Below, piece after piece: positions 32,979 through 42,132 of a DNA stretch of 64,000 nt. Within the stretch, counting starts at the first letter, position 1. Each line of letters starts with the position of its first letter. The stretch comes from Variovorax boronicumulans (GTDB lineage Bacteria > Pseudomonadota > Gammaproteobacteria > Burkholderiales > Burkholderiaceae_C): the NCBI RefSeq assembly GCF_029892485.1, contig NZ_JARXVG010000006.1, positions 186,001 through 250,000 of the forward strand, read 5' to 3'. The notes below the pieces were generated by a model. The model was not told the DNA's origin, searched no databases, and saw only the letters and a list, made by a program, of their open reading frames with translations. The translations under genes were made by a program, and so were the position numbers.

Positions 32979-35900
32979 ATGACCATTCACGAATCCGACA
33001 TCAAGCTCGTTGCCACACAGGTGATGGACGACGTGCCCGAAGGCGGCGGCGCGCCAACTTCGACCGTCATCGAAGACGGCAAGAGCAACGCCATCTTCAA
33101 GGACATCAGCGAGCCCGACCGGGCCATCGGCGATGTGTCCATCATGAAGGTGGCCGCCACCATCCAGACGCTCAACACCGACACCGCGCTCGGCGGCAGC
33201 GTGATCCTGTCGCGCCCGCCGGTGGACCCAAACGTGAGCGCCACGCTGTTCTACACGGGGGATTTCTTCGACCGTCGCGCGAGCATCCAGAACCGTATCG
33301 AGAGCTACCTGTCGCCCGGCGAGGAATTCAGTGGCTTCCTGCTGAGCAACCATGTGCAGGGCCAACGCTCGATCCAGATCTTTCAGCGCCCGGGCGCCAC
33401 GCCGCCCGACGTTGGCGGGACGCTGCAGATCAGCGGCGGCGGCAACATCGACTACGCCCGTGTGACCGACGTGACGGTGCAGCAGCGCACCTACAGCTAC
33501 AGCACGGGCGGCGGGTTTGTCGACTACGACGCGCAGGTATGCATCTGCGACCTGGCCGATGGCCTGAAGCACGACTACAGCGGCACCGCCGCCAATCGAC
33601 TGTTCGAGCGGACGCAAACCGCTGCGGTCATCGACCGCATGCTTGTGGCCGACGCCGCGCGGTACTACGGTGTGGCGAAGCTGGCGGCGAACATCACGGC
33701 CGGCGACCTTTCCGCGCTCGTGGACACGATCTTCGCGCAGCTCGTGCCCAGCGCGCAGACCGAAATCCCCATCGTGGACACCAGCGCCGCAGGCTCGGCC
33801 ACTGCGCTCGTGCCTTCGGGTGCCGGCAGCCTGTCCATCGCCACCAGCGCGGCGTTTGCGGCCAATGGCGTGATCTACGTCGGCAACCCGTTTCTGCCCG
33901 GCACGCTGTCGGTCACCACGACCGCCGGCACCATCACCGACGACGGCGGAAAGCTCAAGCTCGGCGCGACCACCATCGGCACCGCCACCTACGCCGCCGG
34001 TACGCTGGCCTTCGCGAGCGACGCGCCGACGATTGCCGGGAGCAAGACGATCAGCTTCCAGCCCGCCGGCGCACCGCTGGAGCTGGCCGACAGCGCTTCC
34101 ATCGTTGTGACCGACGCGAGCCGGGCGCTCAACTACATCATGACGATCTTGCCGCCGCCGTCGCCTGGCACGGTGCGCGTGAGCTATCGCAGCAATGCGA
34201 ACTGGTACGAGCTGTACGACGACGGGGCAGGGCGCCTGCGCGGCGCTGATTCGACCGTGGGCAGCGGCTCCGTGGACTATGCAACCGGCACCGTCGCCGC
34301 GACGCTGGGCGCACTGCCGGACGTGGGCGGCGAGGTCATCGTCCAGCACGGCGCCAAGGTCAACTACAAGGACCGCAGCGGCACGCTGGCGAACGCGCCC
34401 TCGGTCATTCTCGACCTGGCGAACCAAGGCGCGGAAGCCGGCGCCGTGTCGGTCGCTTGGAATGACGGCACCGCACGCCTGGCGGGCGACAACGGCAGCG
34501 GCGTGTTGACGGGCGATGCCACCGGGCCGGTGGCCTATGCCAGCGGCACCATCACGCTCAAGCCCAACGTGCTGCCGGCCTCGGCGGTTCCCTTCACCGT
34601 GACCTACAACCACGGCGACCTCGAGACGAAGACCTTCAATGCGCCGGCGCGCGAGGTCAACGGCTCGGTGAGCGTGAACCTCGGAAAGACGAACATCGCG
34701 CCGAAGTCGGTGGCACTGAGCTGGAACCTCGTCCTCCAGTCCACGGGCGGTGTGCCGGCCAACCAATGGGTGCCGCAGAACTTCGCGGCCACCAAGAGCG
34801 TGACCGACGACGGCGCCGGCACACTGCGCGACGCGCTGGGCGTGGCCTTCGGGACGGTGGACTACGCGACCGGCATCGCCAACTTTTTCCCCGAGGTCAT
34901 CTCGACCGTGGCGGTGCCGCAGTGGGCCGTCAATCAGCAGGGCGTGCTCGGGACCGTGCTGTCGCCGAACCTGCCGGGCCTGTACCGCAACACGCTCACG
35001 GGCTACAGCTATGCGGCGCTGGCGACCACGCTGCCATTTGATGCGTCGGCCGTGGTGACGGCGAATTTCCGGATGGTGGGTTCGAGCAATTCGGCCACCG
35101 AGGTGTTCGAACAGCCGCGCCTCTCGATTGCGCTGCTGCCCACCTTCCGCGAAACCGCCGTGCCTGGCAGCGTGAACTTCACGCTGGGCGGAAAGACCTT
35201 CTTCGACCGCGCCGGCAGCATCTACAGCGACCTCGACCCGACCACGGGCGCAGGCACGCTGGCAGGCAGCTTCGACTATGCGACCTGCACCGCATCGCTC
35301 ACGACCTGGCCGGCCTCGGGCTCGACTGATGTCATGGTGAACAGCCTGCTCACCACGCTGGACGGCCAGCCGGTGGAGTACGTGGTGTTCCGCACGCCCG
35401 TGGCCCCGGTGCGCACCGGCTCGCTGCAACTGCTCGCGACCAGGCTCAACGGCGGCACCGTAAACGTGACGGCCGATGCCAGCGGGACCATCGTCGGACC
35501 CGACGTGCTCGGCACCTTCGACTACTCGACCGGTGTCGCGAAGGTGCGCTTCGGAAGTTGGGTCGTCGCCGCCGGCAACGAGGGCGAGATCTGGTACCGC
35601 GCCGATGCCGTGGGCACGGACGGCAAGATCTGGAAGCCGGCGCCGGTCTTTGCGAGCACGATCCGCTACAACGCGGTCGCCTTCACTTACCTGCCGCTCG
35701 ATGCATCGCTGCTGGGCCTCGACCCGGTGCGCCTCCCGCAGGACGGCCGCGTGCAGATCTTCCGCAAGGGCGGGCTGGTGGTGATCGGTAACACCAAGCG
35801 CATGGGCGCGGCCGTGGTCAGCGCGGGGCAGACGCTCAACGTCGGGCGCGAACGCCTGTCGAGCCTGCGTGTGATCGGCAGCGATGGCCTGACCATCGTC

Positions 35901-36560
35901 GGCGGCTACACGCGCAACCTCGACGCCGGCACCGTGACCTTCAACGACGTGACCGGCTATGCGCAGCCCGTCGAGGTCGAGCACCGCATCGAGGACATGC
36001 TCGGCGTCTCCGATGTGCAGAACAACGGCCGGCTGGCCTTCACCCGCCGGATCACGCACGACTATGCGGCGGGCGAGAGCTACGTGAGCAGCGCGCTCAT
36101 GACCGGCGACCTCAAGGCGCGCGTGTCGACCTTTTTCGATCAGCAGACGTGGACGGGCCTGTGGGCCGATGAGTTGATCGGCAATCCGGCCGACGCGGGC
36201 TACAACGACATCGACTTCCCGCTGCTTGTGACGAACAAGGGTGCCGTCACCGAGCGTTGGCGCATGCAGTTCACGAGCACCACGACCTACAACCTCATCG
36301 GCGAGCACCTGGGCCAGATCGTCACGGGCCAGAGCATCAACGTCGATTGCGAGCCGATGAACACGGCCGCCGGTGCGCCCTACGTGTCCATCCGCGCCGC
36401 GGGCTTTGGCAACGGCTGGGGCAACGGCCAGCTCATCCGCTTCAACACGGTGGCCGCCACCGTCCCGTTTGTCGTCATCCGCACGGTGCAGATGGGCGCC
36501 GAGACGGTGCTCGACGACAGCTTTGAACTTCTGGTCCGCATCGGCGTGGACCGCCCCTGA
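32979..36560 (+). CDS. Large modular tail protein
   Basis: This 1193-residue protein starts at ATG 32979, two bases after the preceding stop. Residues 1-300 are unique (SVILSRPPVDPNVSATLFYT). Residues about 320-990 contain at least six copies of a beta module with the pattern DDGxGxL, 10-15 residues, GxVDYATGxxxL, near 320, 414, 495, 610, 743 and 831, and a weaker one near 978. The C-terminal 200 residues form a separate domain (HDYAAGESYVSSALMTGDLK). It is probably a structural component of the tail shaft or tip, with the modules as stacked Ig-like units. The family is not identified; the size and position would suit a baseplate or fibre protein. Confidence 0.78.
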   Translation: MTIHESDIKLVATQVMDDVPEGGGAPTSTVIEDGKSNAIFKDISEPDRAIGDVSIMKVAATIQTLNTDTALGGSVILSRPPVDPNVSATLFYTGDFFDRRASIQNRIESYLSPGEEFSGFLLSNHVQGQRSIQIFQRPGATPPDVGGTLQISGGGNIDYARVTDVTVQQRTYSYSTGGGFVDYDAQVCICDLADGLKHDYSGTAANRLFERTQTAAVIDRMLVADAARYYGVAKLAANITAGDLSALVDTIFAQLVPSAQTEIPIVDTSAAGSATALVPSGAGSLSIATSAAFAANGVIYVGNPFLPGTLSVTTTAGTITDDGGKLKLGATTIGTATYAAGTLAFASDAPTIAGSKTISFQPAGAPLELADSASIVVTDASRALNYIMTILPPPSPGTVRVSYRSNANWYELYDDGAGRLRGADSTVGSGSVDYATGTVAATLGALPDVGGEVIVQHGAKVNYKDRSGTLANAPSVILDLANQGAEAGAVSVAWNDGTARLAGDNGSGVLTGDATGPVAYASGTITLKPNVLPASAVPFTVTYNHGDLETKTFNAPAREVNGSVSVNLGKTNIAPKSVALSWNLVLQSTGGVPANQWVPQNFAATKSVTDDGAGTLRDALGVAFGTVDYATGIANFFPEVISTVAVPQWAVNQQGVLGTVLSPNLPGLYRNTLTGYSYAALATTLPFDASAVVTANFRMVGSSNSATEVFEQPRLSIALLPTFRETAVPGSVNFTLGGKTFFDRAGSIYSDLDPTTGAGTLAGSFDYATCTASLTTWPASGSTDVMVNSLLTTLDGQPVEYVVFRTPVAPVRTGSLQLLATRLNGGTVNVTADASGTIVGPDVLGTFDYSTGVAKVRFGSWVVAAGNEGEIWYRADAVGTDGKIWKPAPVFASTIRYNAVAFTYLPLDASLLGLDPVRLPQDGRVQIFRKGGLVVIGNTKRMGAAVVSAGQTLNVGRERLSSLRVIGSDGLTIVGGYTRNLDAGTVTFNDVTGYAQPVEVEHRIEDMLGVSDVQNNGRLAFTRRITHDYAAGESYVSSALMTGDLKARVSTFFDQQTWTGLWADELIGNPADAGYNDIDFPLLVTNKGAVTERWRMQFTSTTTYNLIGEHLGQIVTGQSINVDCEPMNTAAGAPYVSIRAAGFGNGWGNGQLIRFNTVAATVPFVVIRTVQMGAETVLDDSFELLVRIGVDRP

Positions 36561-36580
36561 ACTGAAAGCGAACCCTCTCT

Positions 36581-37810
36581 ATGACTTCTATCGTGGACAC
36601 CAGCGTGAAGCTGTACACCAGCGACATGGCGAATGCGCCGGCGCTCACCAATGCGAACGGCTCGCTGATCGCGCTGCTCGACGCGGTGCTCAAGGATGGC
36701 TTCGACGTGAAGAGCATCACATCGCTGACCGTGGCTGCGGGAGTGGCGACGCTTGCGTGGACGGGTTCGCATTCGGCGATTCCGCATGCGGTCATCGTCG
36801 TGGCTGGCGTCACGGGCGGGCCCGAAGGCTTCGCCGACATGAACGGCGAGCAGAAGGTGCAGACCAAGCCCTCGGCCAGTTCGTGCACGTTCCTCACGTC
36901 GCTGCCCGATGGCGCCTACACCGGGACCATCACGATCAAGATCGCGCCGCTCGGTTGGGAGAAGCCGTTCTCGTCCGGTGCAGACAAGGCCGCCTATCGG
37001 AGCGCTGACCTTGAGAGCACGCGCATGTTCCTGCGCGTCGATGACAGCTACGGCACCAGCGCAAGGCTCGTCGGCATGGAGACGATGACGGACATCGACA
37101 CGGGCACGGGTCGATTCCCGACGTCGGCGCAGGCTGCGAGTTTTGCAGAGGGCGGCGGTTGGTGGCCGAAGGCAGAGGCTGGCGCGCAGCCGGCGCCCTG
37201 GGTGATCGTGGGCGATGGGCGAATCTTTTTCTATCACGCCTCGCCCTACGTCTCGAACGGCAGTGCCTACAACGGCTACATCATCGGCAACCTGCGCGGC
37301 TTCGGAGACCTGATCGCATTGCGACCGGGCGGCGATCCGTATGCATGCATGCTGGGTGTCCAACAGGGACCGGGCGGCTCCTACCCCACCTACGGCACGG
37401 TCGATGCCGGTTCGTCGAACATGAACTTCCTGCCCCGCGATTGGACGGGGGTCGGTTCCTCGCACCCCAACTATTGCGTGCCGTACACGGGTTCCCCCAA
37501 CCCGGTGTCCGGGATGGACAACACCCTCGGCGCTTTCCCGAGTCGCATCGATGGGTCGCTGCGGCTGTCGCGTCGGTTCATGTCGCAGTACCCACTCGGG
37601 GACGCACCGCGCGCGGATGTGCCTGGCGTCCTCTCGATCCCGCAGTCCGGGCTCGGTGGGCTGGAGCACAAAGGTTTGTTTGACGGCACGGAAGACCTGG
37701 CCGGCCGAAAACTTCTGGGTCTCATCGTCTCCAGTGGTGGCCCCGGTCAGCTACCCACACCGGGCAACGCTGGAATGATCCTGCTCGATGTCACGGGGCC
37801 GTGGCGCTAA
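36581..37810 (+). CDS. Hypothetical tail or tail-tip protein
   Basis: This 409-residue protein begins MTSIVDTSVKLYTSDMANAP, a type of opening seen in phage tail proteins that precede fibres. A beta-rich N-terminal domain is followed by a domain with aromatic and glycine-rich segments (WVIVGDGRIFFYHASPYVSN, NFLPRDWTGVGSSHPNY). Its TAA overlaps the next ATG (37808-37812). Probably structural; no enzymatic motif is visible. Confidence 0.68.
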   Translation: MTSIVDTSVKLYTSDMANAPALTNANGSLIALLDAVLKDGFDVKSITSLTVAAGVATLAWTGSHSAIPHAVIVVAGVTGGPEGFADMNGEQKVQTKPSASSCTFLTSLPDGAYTGTITIKIAPLGWEKPFSSGADKAAYRSADLESTRMFLRVDDSYGTSARLVGMETMTDIDTGTGRFPTSAQAASFAEGGGWWPKAEAGAQPAPWVIVGDGRIFFYHASPYVSNGSAYNGYIIGNLRGFGDLIALRPGGDPYACMLGVQQGPGGSYPTYGTVDAGSSNMNFLPRDWTGVGSSHPNYCVPYTGSPNPVSGMDNTLGAFPSRIDGSLRLSRRFMSQYPLGDAPRADVPGVLSIPQSGLGGLEHKGLFDGTEDLAGRKLLGLIVSSGGPGQLPTPGNAGMILLDVTGPWR

Positions 37811-38850
37811 TGGCTGCGACTTTCCCTCCTGTGACGTTGCTGCATTTGAATGGCAGCAACGGCTCGACGGACATCGTCGATGTGATGCGCAACGCGTGGA
37901 CAGCGAACGGCGGCGCGAAGCTCACGACCGCGGACTCGAAGTTCGGCGGATCGTGCCTGGCCTTGGATGGCGATGGGGATTACGTCAGCATGGCCGGCTC
38001 CCTCGCGTTCTACTTTGAAGCGAACGACTTCACCATCGAAGCGTGGATGAAGCCGACCAACACAGGGCGGGAGATGGTGATGGTGGACCACTACCTGTCG
38101 GGTCAAGCGGCGTGGCAGGTGCTGGTGACCTCGGCAGGCCTGCTGTCCTTCTATGGCTGGAATGGGTCCACGACGAATTACATCGTCTCCGGCACCTCGT
38201 CGCTCTGGGGCGCCTGGCACCACATCGCAGTCTCCAAGCGCAACGGCGTCATTCGTCTGTTCGTCGATGGTGTGCTCGAAAACAGCGTGCCGCACACCGC
38301 ATCGTTCACTGCCCAGCCGTCTTACTTCGCACTCGGCGCGCAGGTGTCGGCGCGCAATGCGGCCTACGACTATGCGGGTCTGATGGATGAGGTGCGGGTG
38401 ATTCGGGGAACCGGGCTTTACCTGGACTCGTTCACGCCGCCCGCAGCACCATTTGCGGACGAGACGCGGCCCTCTGTTTTGGAGGCGTCTTTGCCTTTGC
38501 CCGCCGGACTGGCGGCGGCGTCGTTTTCGGGCGTGGTTCCGGTCACCAAACAGCGCCTCTACCGCAACTTCAACATCCTCGGCGCCGAGGCTCGGCTGAT
38601 TGGCACCGTCAAGGAAAAGCATCTGCCCGCCAACACGCCGCTGCGCCGCCGCGTGCGGTTGATTCGAGAGCGCGACGGTGCCACCGTGGGGCAGACATGG
38701 AGCGACATGACCACGGGCAGCTATGTGTTCACGAACATCGACTCGGCCGAGGCGTACACCGTCATCGCCTACGACTACCAGCACAACCACCGGGCGGTGG
38801 TGGCCGACAACCTGACGGTGGCGGGCGGCGGCGTGGAGTTGGTCGCATGA
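37810..38850 (+). CDS. Tail protein with LamG/concanavalin-like domain
   Basis: This 346-residue protein has residues about 5-215 matching a LamG/ConA-like jelly roll (LLHLNGSNGSTDIVDVM, SLAFYFEANDFTIEAWMKP, GAWHHIAVSKRNGVIRLFVD, AGLMDEVRVIRGTGLY), a fold used for glycan recognition. A C-terminal carboxypeptidase-regulatory-like beta domain follows (RRRVRLIRERDGATVGQTW, GSYVFTNIDSAEAYTVIAYD). It is likely a receptor-binding or adhesion part of the tail. ATG 37810 is chosen; GTG 37801 would lie inside the upstream gene. Confidence 0.78.
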   Translation: MAATFPPVTLLHLNGSNGSTDIVDVMRNAWTANGGAKLTTADSKFGGSCLALDGDGDYVSMAGSLAFYFEANDFTIEAWMKPTNTGREMVMVDHYLSGQAAWQVLVTSAGLLSFYGWNGSTTNYIVSGTSSLWGAWHHIAVSKRNGVIRLFVDGVLENSVPHTASFTAQPSYFALGAQVSARNAAYDYAGLMDEVRVIRGTGLYLDSFTPPAAPFADETRPSVLEASLPLPAGLAAASFSGVVPVTKQRLYRNFNILGAEARLIGTVKEKHLPANTPLRRRVRLIRERDGATVGQTWSDMTTGSYVFTNIDSAEAYTVIAYDYQHNHRAVVADNLTVAGGGVELVA

Positions 38851-39251
38851 ACGTGTTCGCGATCAACTTCATGCTCACGGCGCTCATGAGCTACATGGGC
38901 ACCGGTGCGAAGTTCAAGGTCTACGGCGGCATCAAGCCAAGCGCGGGCGGTGCCGAGACCACGCTGCTCGCTGCAGCCGTCCTGGCCGATCCTGAAGGTG
39001 TCGTCAGTGGCGGCATGCTCGTGCTCGCGCAGGCCGACGCGGCCGGTGACATCGCATTGGCAACCGGCGTCGCAACGTGGGGCCGCCTCGAAACCGCGGA
39101 TGGCGTGTGGGTCGAGGACTTCACCGTGAGCGGCCCGTCTGGCAGTGGACAGGTCAAGATCACTGCGGTGGACCCGGCGCCGGGCGATCCCGAGGGTCAG
39201 ATCTATGCCGGCGGCACGTTCTTGCTCGGGACGGTGATCCTCGGTGCCTAG
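38847..39251 (+). CDS. Hypothetical tail protein
   Basis: This 134-residue protein starts MNVFAINFMLTALMSYMGTG, followed by beta-rich sequence with a repeated AxGD pattern (QADAAGDIALATGVATWG, VDPAPGDPEGQIYAGG). It overlaps the upstream gene by four bases and the downstream gene by eight. Probably a small structural component assembled with the LamG and hub-like proteins; no family recognised. Confidence 0.65.
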   Translation: MNVFAINFMLTALMSYMGTGAKFKVYGGIKPSAGGAETTLLAAAVLADPEGVVSGGMLVLAQADAAGDIALATGVATWGRLETADGVWVEDFTVSGPSGSGQVKITAVDPAPGDPEGQIYAGGTFLLGTVILGA

Positions 39252-41133
39252 CGATCTCGTCTTCGACAGGCCGCCGCTGACCGGCTCGCCGGTCGAGCTC
39301 GTCTTCGGCGATGACGTGGCAACGCCGAGCGATGCCGTCTATGCGACCGGCCGCATCGCGCTGCCTTCGTTCATCGTGCTTGGCGCCGCGACAGTGAAAC
39401 GGCCGCCGACCGCGACCGCCGGCGGAAGCATTGCGCTGCCTGCCTTCATGCTGACCGGCACCCTGCGCTACGACAGCGCGGTCGAACGCCCGCTGGTGGG
39501 GCGTGCGCGTGCGCAGTGGCAGCTCGCTGCATCTGTGCAGTCACCCGTCAGCGCAGAGCTTCAGGCGGTGCAGCCGGTGCGCGCAACCTCCCGCGCCAAA
39601 TGGCAGCGCGCCGCGCCGGTTGCTGGGCGCGCGGCACTTGCCTGGCAGGACGTGCAGGCCACTCGAGTGGTCGCCGGCATGCGGCATCAGGACGCGCTGC
39701 GCGTCGGTGCTGCGGCGGATGCAAGGTTTCAGGACGTGCAGCGGGTGCGCACCGGCGGCGTGAGCCGCTGGCAGGAAGCCGTGCGCGTGCTGCCGGCTGC
39801 GTGGTCCATGCGGCATCAGGATGCCAACCGCCTGCGCGCCGCGGCGCAAGCCCGCTGGCAGGAGGCGGTGAAGCGAGACCTGCTGCGCGAAGAGCCCGCA
39901 CGCGCAGCCGGACTCACCGCAGCCGGTACTCGTTCGCGCTGGCAGGAATTCATGCGTCCGCTGCCGGGCGTCTCCATCGTCGTGCCGCCGGCACAGGAGC
40001 CTTGCTACCTGCCTTCGACGGCGCTCGTTTTTGCAGAGGGGCCGCTCGCCACGGGCGTGCTCGTCTTCGTGTGCGAGCGGCACACCACGCCGCCCGGCGG
40101 CGAAATCATCACCGTGCCCATCAGGAGGGCCTACATCGTGCAGAACAGCATCAGCCTCGTACGTATCGACAGCGGCGAGGTGATCGAGGCCTCGGCCTTC
40201 TCCATGAGCCTCGATGCGGACTCGTGGACATGGCGATGGAGCGCCACGCTGCCCGGCGCAGCATGGCCCGTCATCCGGCGCGGCATTCATGCGGCACCGG
40301 TGGAGATCCTCGCCACCGTCAACGGTGTGCCGTATCGCCTGGCTGCGACCGACTGCAATCGTGACCGCAGATTCGGCGATGCAAGGGTGCAGGTACAGGG
40401 CAAGGGGAGGGCGGCCATGCTCGACGATCCGTATGCGCCGATCCTCAACCATGCGTCGGCCTCCGCGCGCAGCGTGGCGCAACTGCTCGACCTCGCGCTG
40501 ACTTACAACGGCGTGGGTATCGGCTGGGACATCGACTTCGGTCTGACCGACTGGACCGTGCCCGGCGGAACGTGGAGCTTCCAAGGGAGCTACATCGGCG
40601 CGGTGCTCGACATCGCCAGCGCGGCCGGCGCCATCGTGCAGCCGCACGCCACCGATGCGACCCTGCGCGTCATGCCGCGCTACCCCGCGGCGCCGTGGAA
40701 CTGGGACACCTTGACGCCCAACTTCGTGCTGCCTGCGGCTGCTGTATCCATTGAGGGTATCCAGCCGCTGAAGAAGCCGGACTACAACCGTGTGTTCGTG
40801 GCCGGCGCCAACGCGGCCGGCGTGCTCGGGCAAATCACCCGCAGCGGCACGGCTGGCGACAGCGTGGCGCCGATGGTGACGCATGCCCTCGCCACACACA
40901 GCGATGCGGCCGCGCAGCGTGGGCTCGCGGTGCTCTCGGACACAGGCGCACAAGCGAGCGTCAGCCTGCGGCTTCAGGTGTTGCCCGAAACGGGCCTCAT
41001 CCTGCCCGGCGCACTCGTGCGCTACGAAGACGGCGCCGAGACGCATCTCGGGCTCGTGCGCAGCACGTCGGTGGATTGGCAGCGTCCGGTGTTGCGCCAG
41101 TCGATCACCCTCGAAACGCATGTGGAGGTGTGA
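39244..41133 (+). CDS. Tail-tip/hub-like protein with 14-residue repeats
   Basis: This 629-residue protein starts at GTG 39244, which overlaps the previous gene. Residues about 90-240 contain a periodic motif, usually R-(W/H/F)-Q-(E/D), with the aromatic at 92, 120, 134, 148, 162, 176, 191, 205 and 233, i.e. every 14 residues. The C-terminal 350 residues (ISLVRIDSGEVIEASAFSMS, RFGDARVQVQGKGRAAMLDD, PDYNRVFVAGANAAGVLGQ, VSLRLQVLPETGLILPG) look like a baseplate hub/tail-spike base with the two beta-domain layout of phage hub proteins. The repeat section is unlike typical hubs and may be a helical or polyproline spacer. Confidence 0.7.
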   Translation: MPSDLVFDRPPLTGSPVELVFGDDVATPSDAVYATGRIALPSFIVLGAATVKRPPTATAGGSIALPAFMLTGTLRYDSAVERPLVGRARAQWQLAASVQSPVSAELQAVQPVRATSRAKWQRAAPVAGRAALAWQDVQATRVVAGMRHQDALRVGAAADARFQDVQRVRTGGVSRWQEAVRVLPAAWSMRHQDANRLRAAAQARWQEAVKRDLLREEPARAAGLTAAGTRSRWQEFMRPLPGVSIVVPPAQEPCYLPSTALVFAEGPLATGVLVFVCERHTTPPGGEIITVPIRRAYIVQNSISLVRIDSGEVIEASAFSMSLDADSWTWRWSATLPGAAWPVIRRGIHAAPVEILATVNGVPYRLAATDCNRDRRFGDARVQVQGKGRAAMLDDPYAPILNHASASARSVAQLLDLALTYNGVGIGWDIDFGLTDWTVPGGTWSFQGSYIGAVLDIASAAGAIVQPHATDATLRVMPRYPAAPWNWDTLTPNFVLPAAAVSIEGIQPLKKPDYNRVFVAGANAAGVLGQITRSGTAGDSVAPMVTHALATHSDAAAQRGLAVLSDTGAQASVSLRLQVLPETGLILPGALVRYEDGAETHLGLVRSTSVDWQRPVLRQSITLETHVEV

Positions 41134-41135
41134 GC

Positions 41136-41360
41136 GTGGCAACGAACGTTTATTCCGCCTTCCTTGCACTGCTGCCGAGCTACCCGCTGCAAGTCGCAAC
41201 CATCACCGCCATCGACGGCGAGATCGCGCGACTCGCGCTGCCTGGCGGCGGCGTGCTCACGGCGCGCGGTGTCGGCGCCGTGGGCGATCAGGTCTTTGTG
41301 CGCGACGGCGTGATCGAGGGTCAAGCGCCCGCCATGCCCTTCGTGCAGGTCGAAATCTAA
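41136..41360 (+). CDS. Small hypothetical tail-associated protein
   Basis: This 74-residue protein has a strong RBS (GGAGG) before GTG 41136. It is a beta-rich mini-barrel (QVATITAIDGEIARLALPGG, AVGDQVFVRDGVIEGQAP) resembling an OB-like plug. It is the last gene of the tail module. Not recognised. Confidence 0.62.
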   Translation: MATNVYSAFLALLPSYPLQVATITAIDGEIARLALPGGGVLTARGVGAVGDQVFVRDGVIEGQAPAMPFVQVEI

Positions 41361-41381
41361 GAGAAAGAGAAGAGGCACCAC

Positions 41382-41750
41382 ATGGACATGGGCGACATCG
41401 CCGGCAATCCGATCGCGCAGCTTGCGGCGCTGATTCTTTCCGTTGCCGGTGGCTACAGGGTCTGGCGCGCGCAGCAGCCGACCGAAGCCAAAGAGCGCGC
41501 CGACAGCGAAGGCCAGATTGCTGCGCTTGCGACCTGGCAAGCATTGCTCGAAGGCGAGCGTGCAGCGCGGGTGAAGGCCGAAGAGCGCGCCGACAAGTTC
41601 GCGGCCGAACGCAACCAGGCGCTGCAGGAGCTGTGGGAGATGAAAGGCCAGATTAAGGCCATGAACGAAACGCTCACCGCGCAGACCCTCGAACTGGGCT
41701 CGCTGCGCGACCTCGTTCGCCAACTGAAGGACCAACGAAATGCAAAGTGA
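41382..41750 (+). CDS. Membrane-anchored coiled-coil protein, possible lysis-module member
   Basis: In this 122-residue protein one hydrophobic segment near residues 10-26 (IAQLAALILSVAGGYRVWR) is followed by a long charged coiled coil (ARVKAEERADKFAAERNQAL, QTLELGSLRDLVRQLKDQR). It lies between the tail genes and the endolysin, where a holin is expected. A single-pass anchor with a coiled coil could be an unusual holin, a holin partner or a superinfection factor; this cannot be decided. Confidence 0.6.
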   Translation: MDMGDIAGNPIAQLAALILSVAGGYRVWRAQQPTEAKERADSEGQIAALATWQALLEGERAARVKAEERADKFAAERNQALQELWEMKGQIKAMNETLTAQTLELGSLRDLVRQLKDQRNAK

Positions 41751-42132
41751 ATCGCACATCGACGCCGACCGGACGCTGCATGAAGAGCAGCCGCGCATGC
41801 GCGTGCCGCGCCAGTGGCGCCGCCTCTTCGAGACCTTGGGTGTCGTCGGGAGCCTGTTCCTCGGCGGCTTCGGCTCGGGCTACTTCTGGGCCACGCGCAA
41901 TGCCGAGGCGCAGATGACGCGCCAGCGCGACGACCACCTCGCGGAAATCGACCGACTGCGCGAAGCGTTCGGCGACCGCCTCACTTCCCTTGCTGGCCGC
42001 GTGAACCAAGCGGCCGGCACCGCGGCGAGCGCTGCGCAGACAGCGGGTGAAGCCGCGAGCACTGCGCAGACCGCCGCACAGACCGCCAACCAAGCCGCGA
42101 AGACCGCGGCAAAGGAGTTTAAGAAGCCATGA
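41740..42132 (+). CDS. Single-pass membrane protein with Ala/Gln/Thr heptads
   Basis: In this 130-residue protein a transmembrane helix near residues 33-50 (LGVVGSLFLGGFGSGYFWA) is followed by a helical region that ends in AAQTA-type repeats (about residues 90-125), probably a coiled coil. Overlaps on both sides (11 bp with the upstream gene, 4 bp with the endolysin) place it in the lysis operon; it is the second holin candidate. No family recognised. Confidence 0.6.
   Translation: MQSESHIDADRTLHEEQPRMRVPRQWRRLFETLGVVGSLFLGGFGSGYFWATRNAEAQMTRQRDDHLAEIDRLREAFGDRLTSLAGRVNQAAGTAASAAQTAGEAASTAQTAAQTANQAAKTAAKEFKKP

Noticed and set aside
32943..36308. 1121-codon reading frame opposite the large tail protein
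   Set aside because: Shadow of the tail gene; composition is dominated by Arg, His, Val and Gly and there is no domain pattern.
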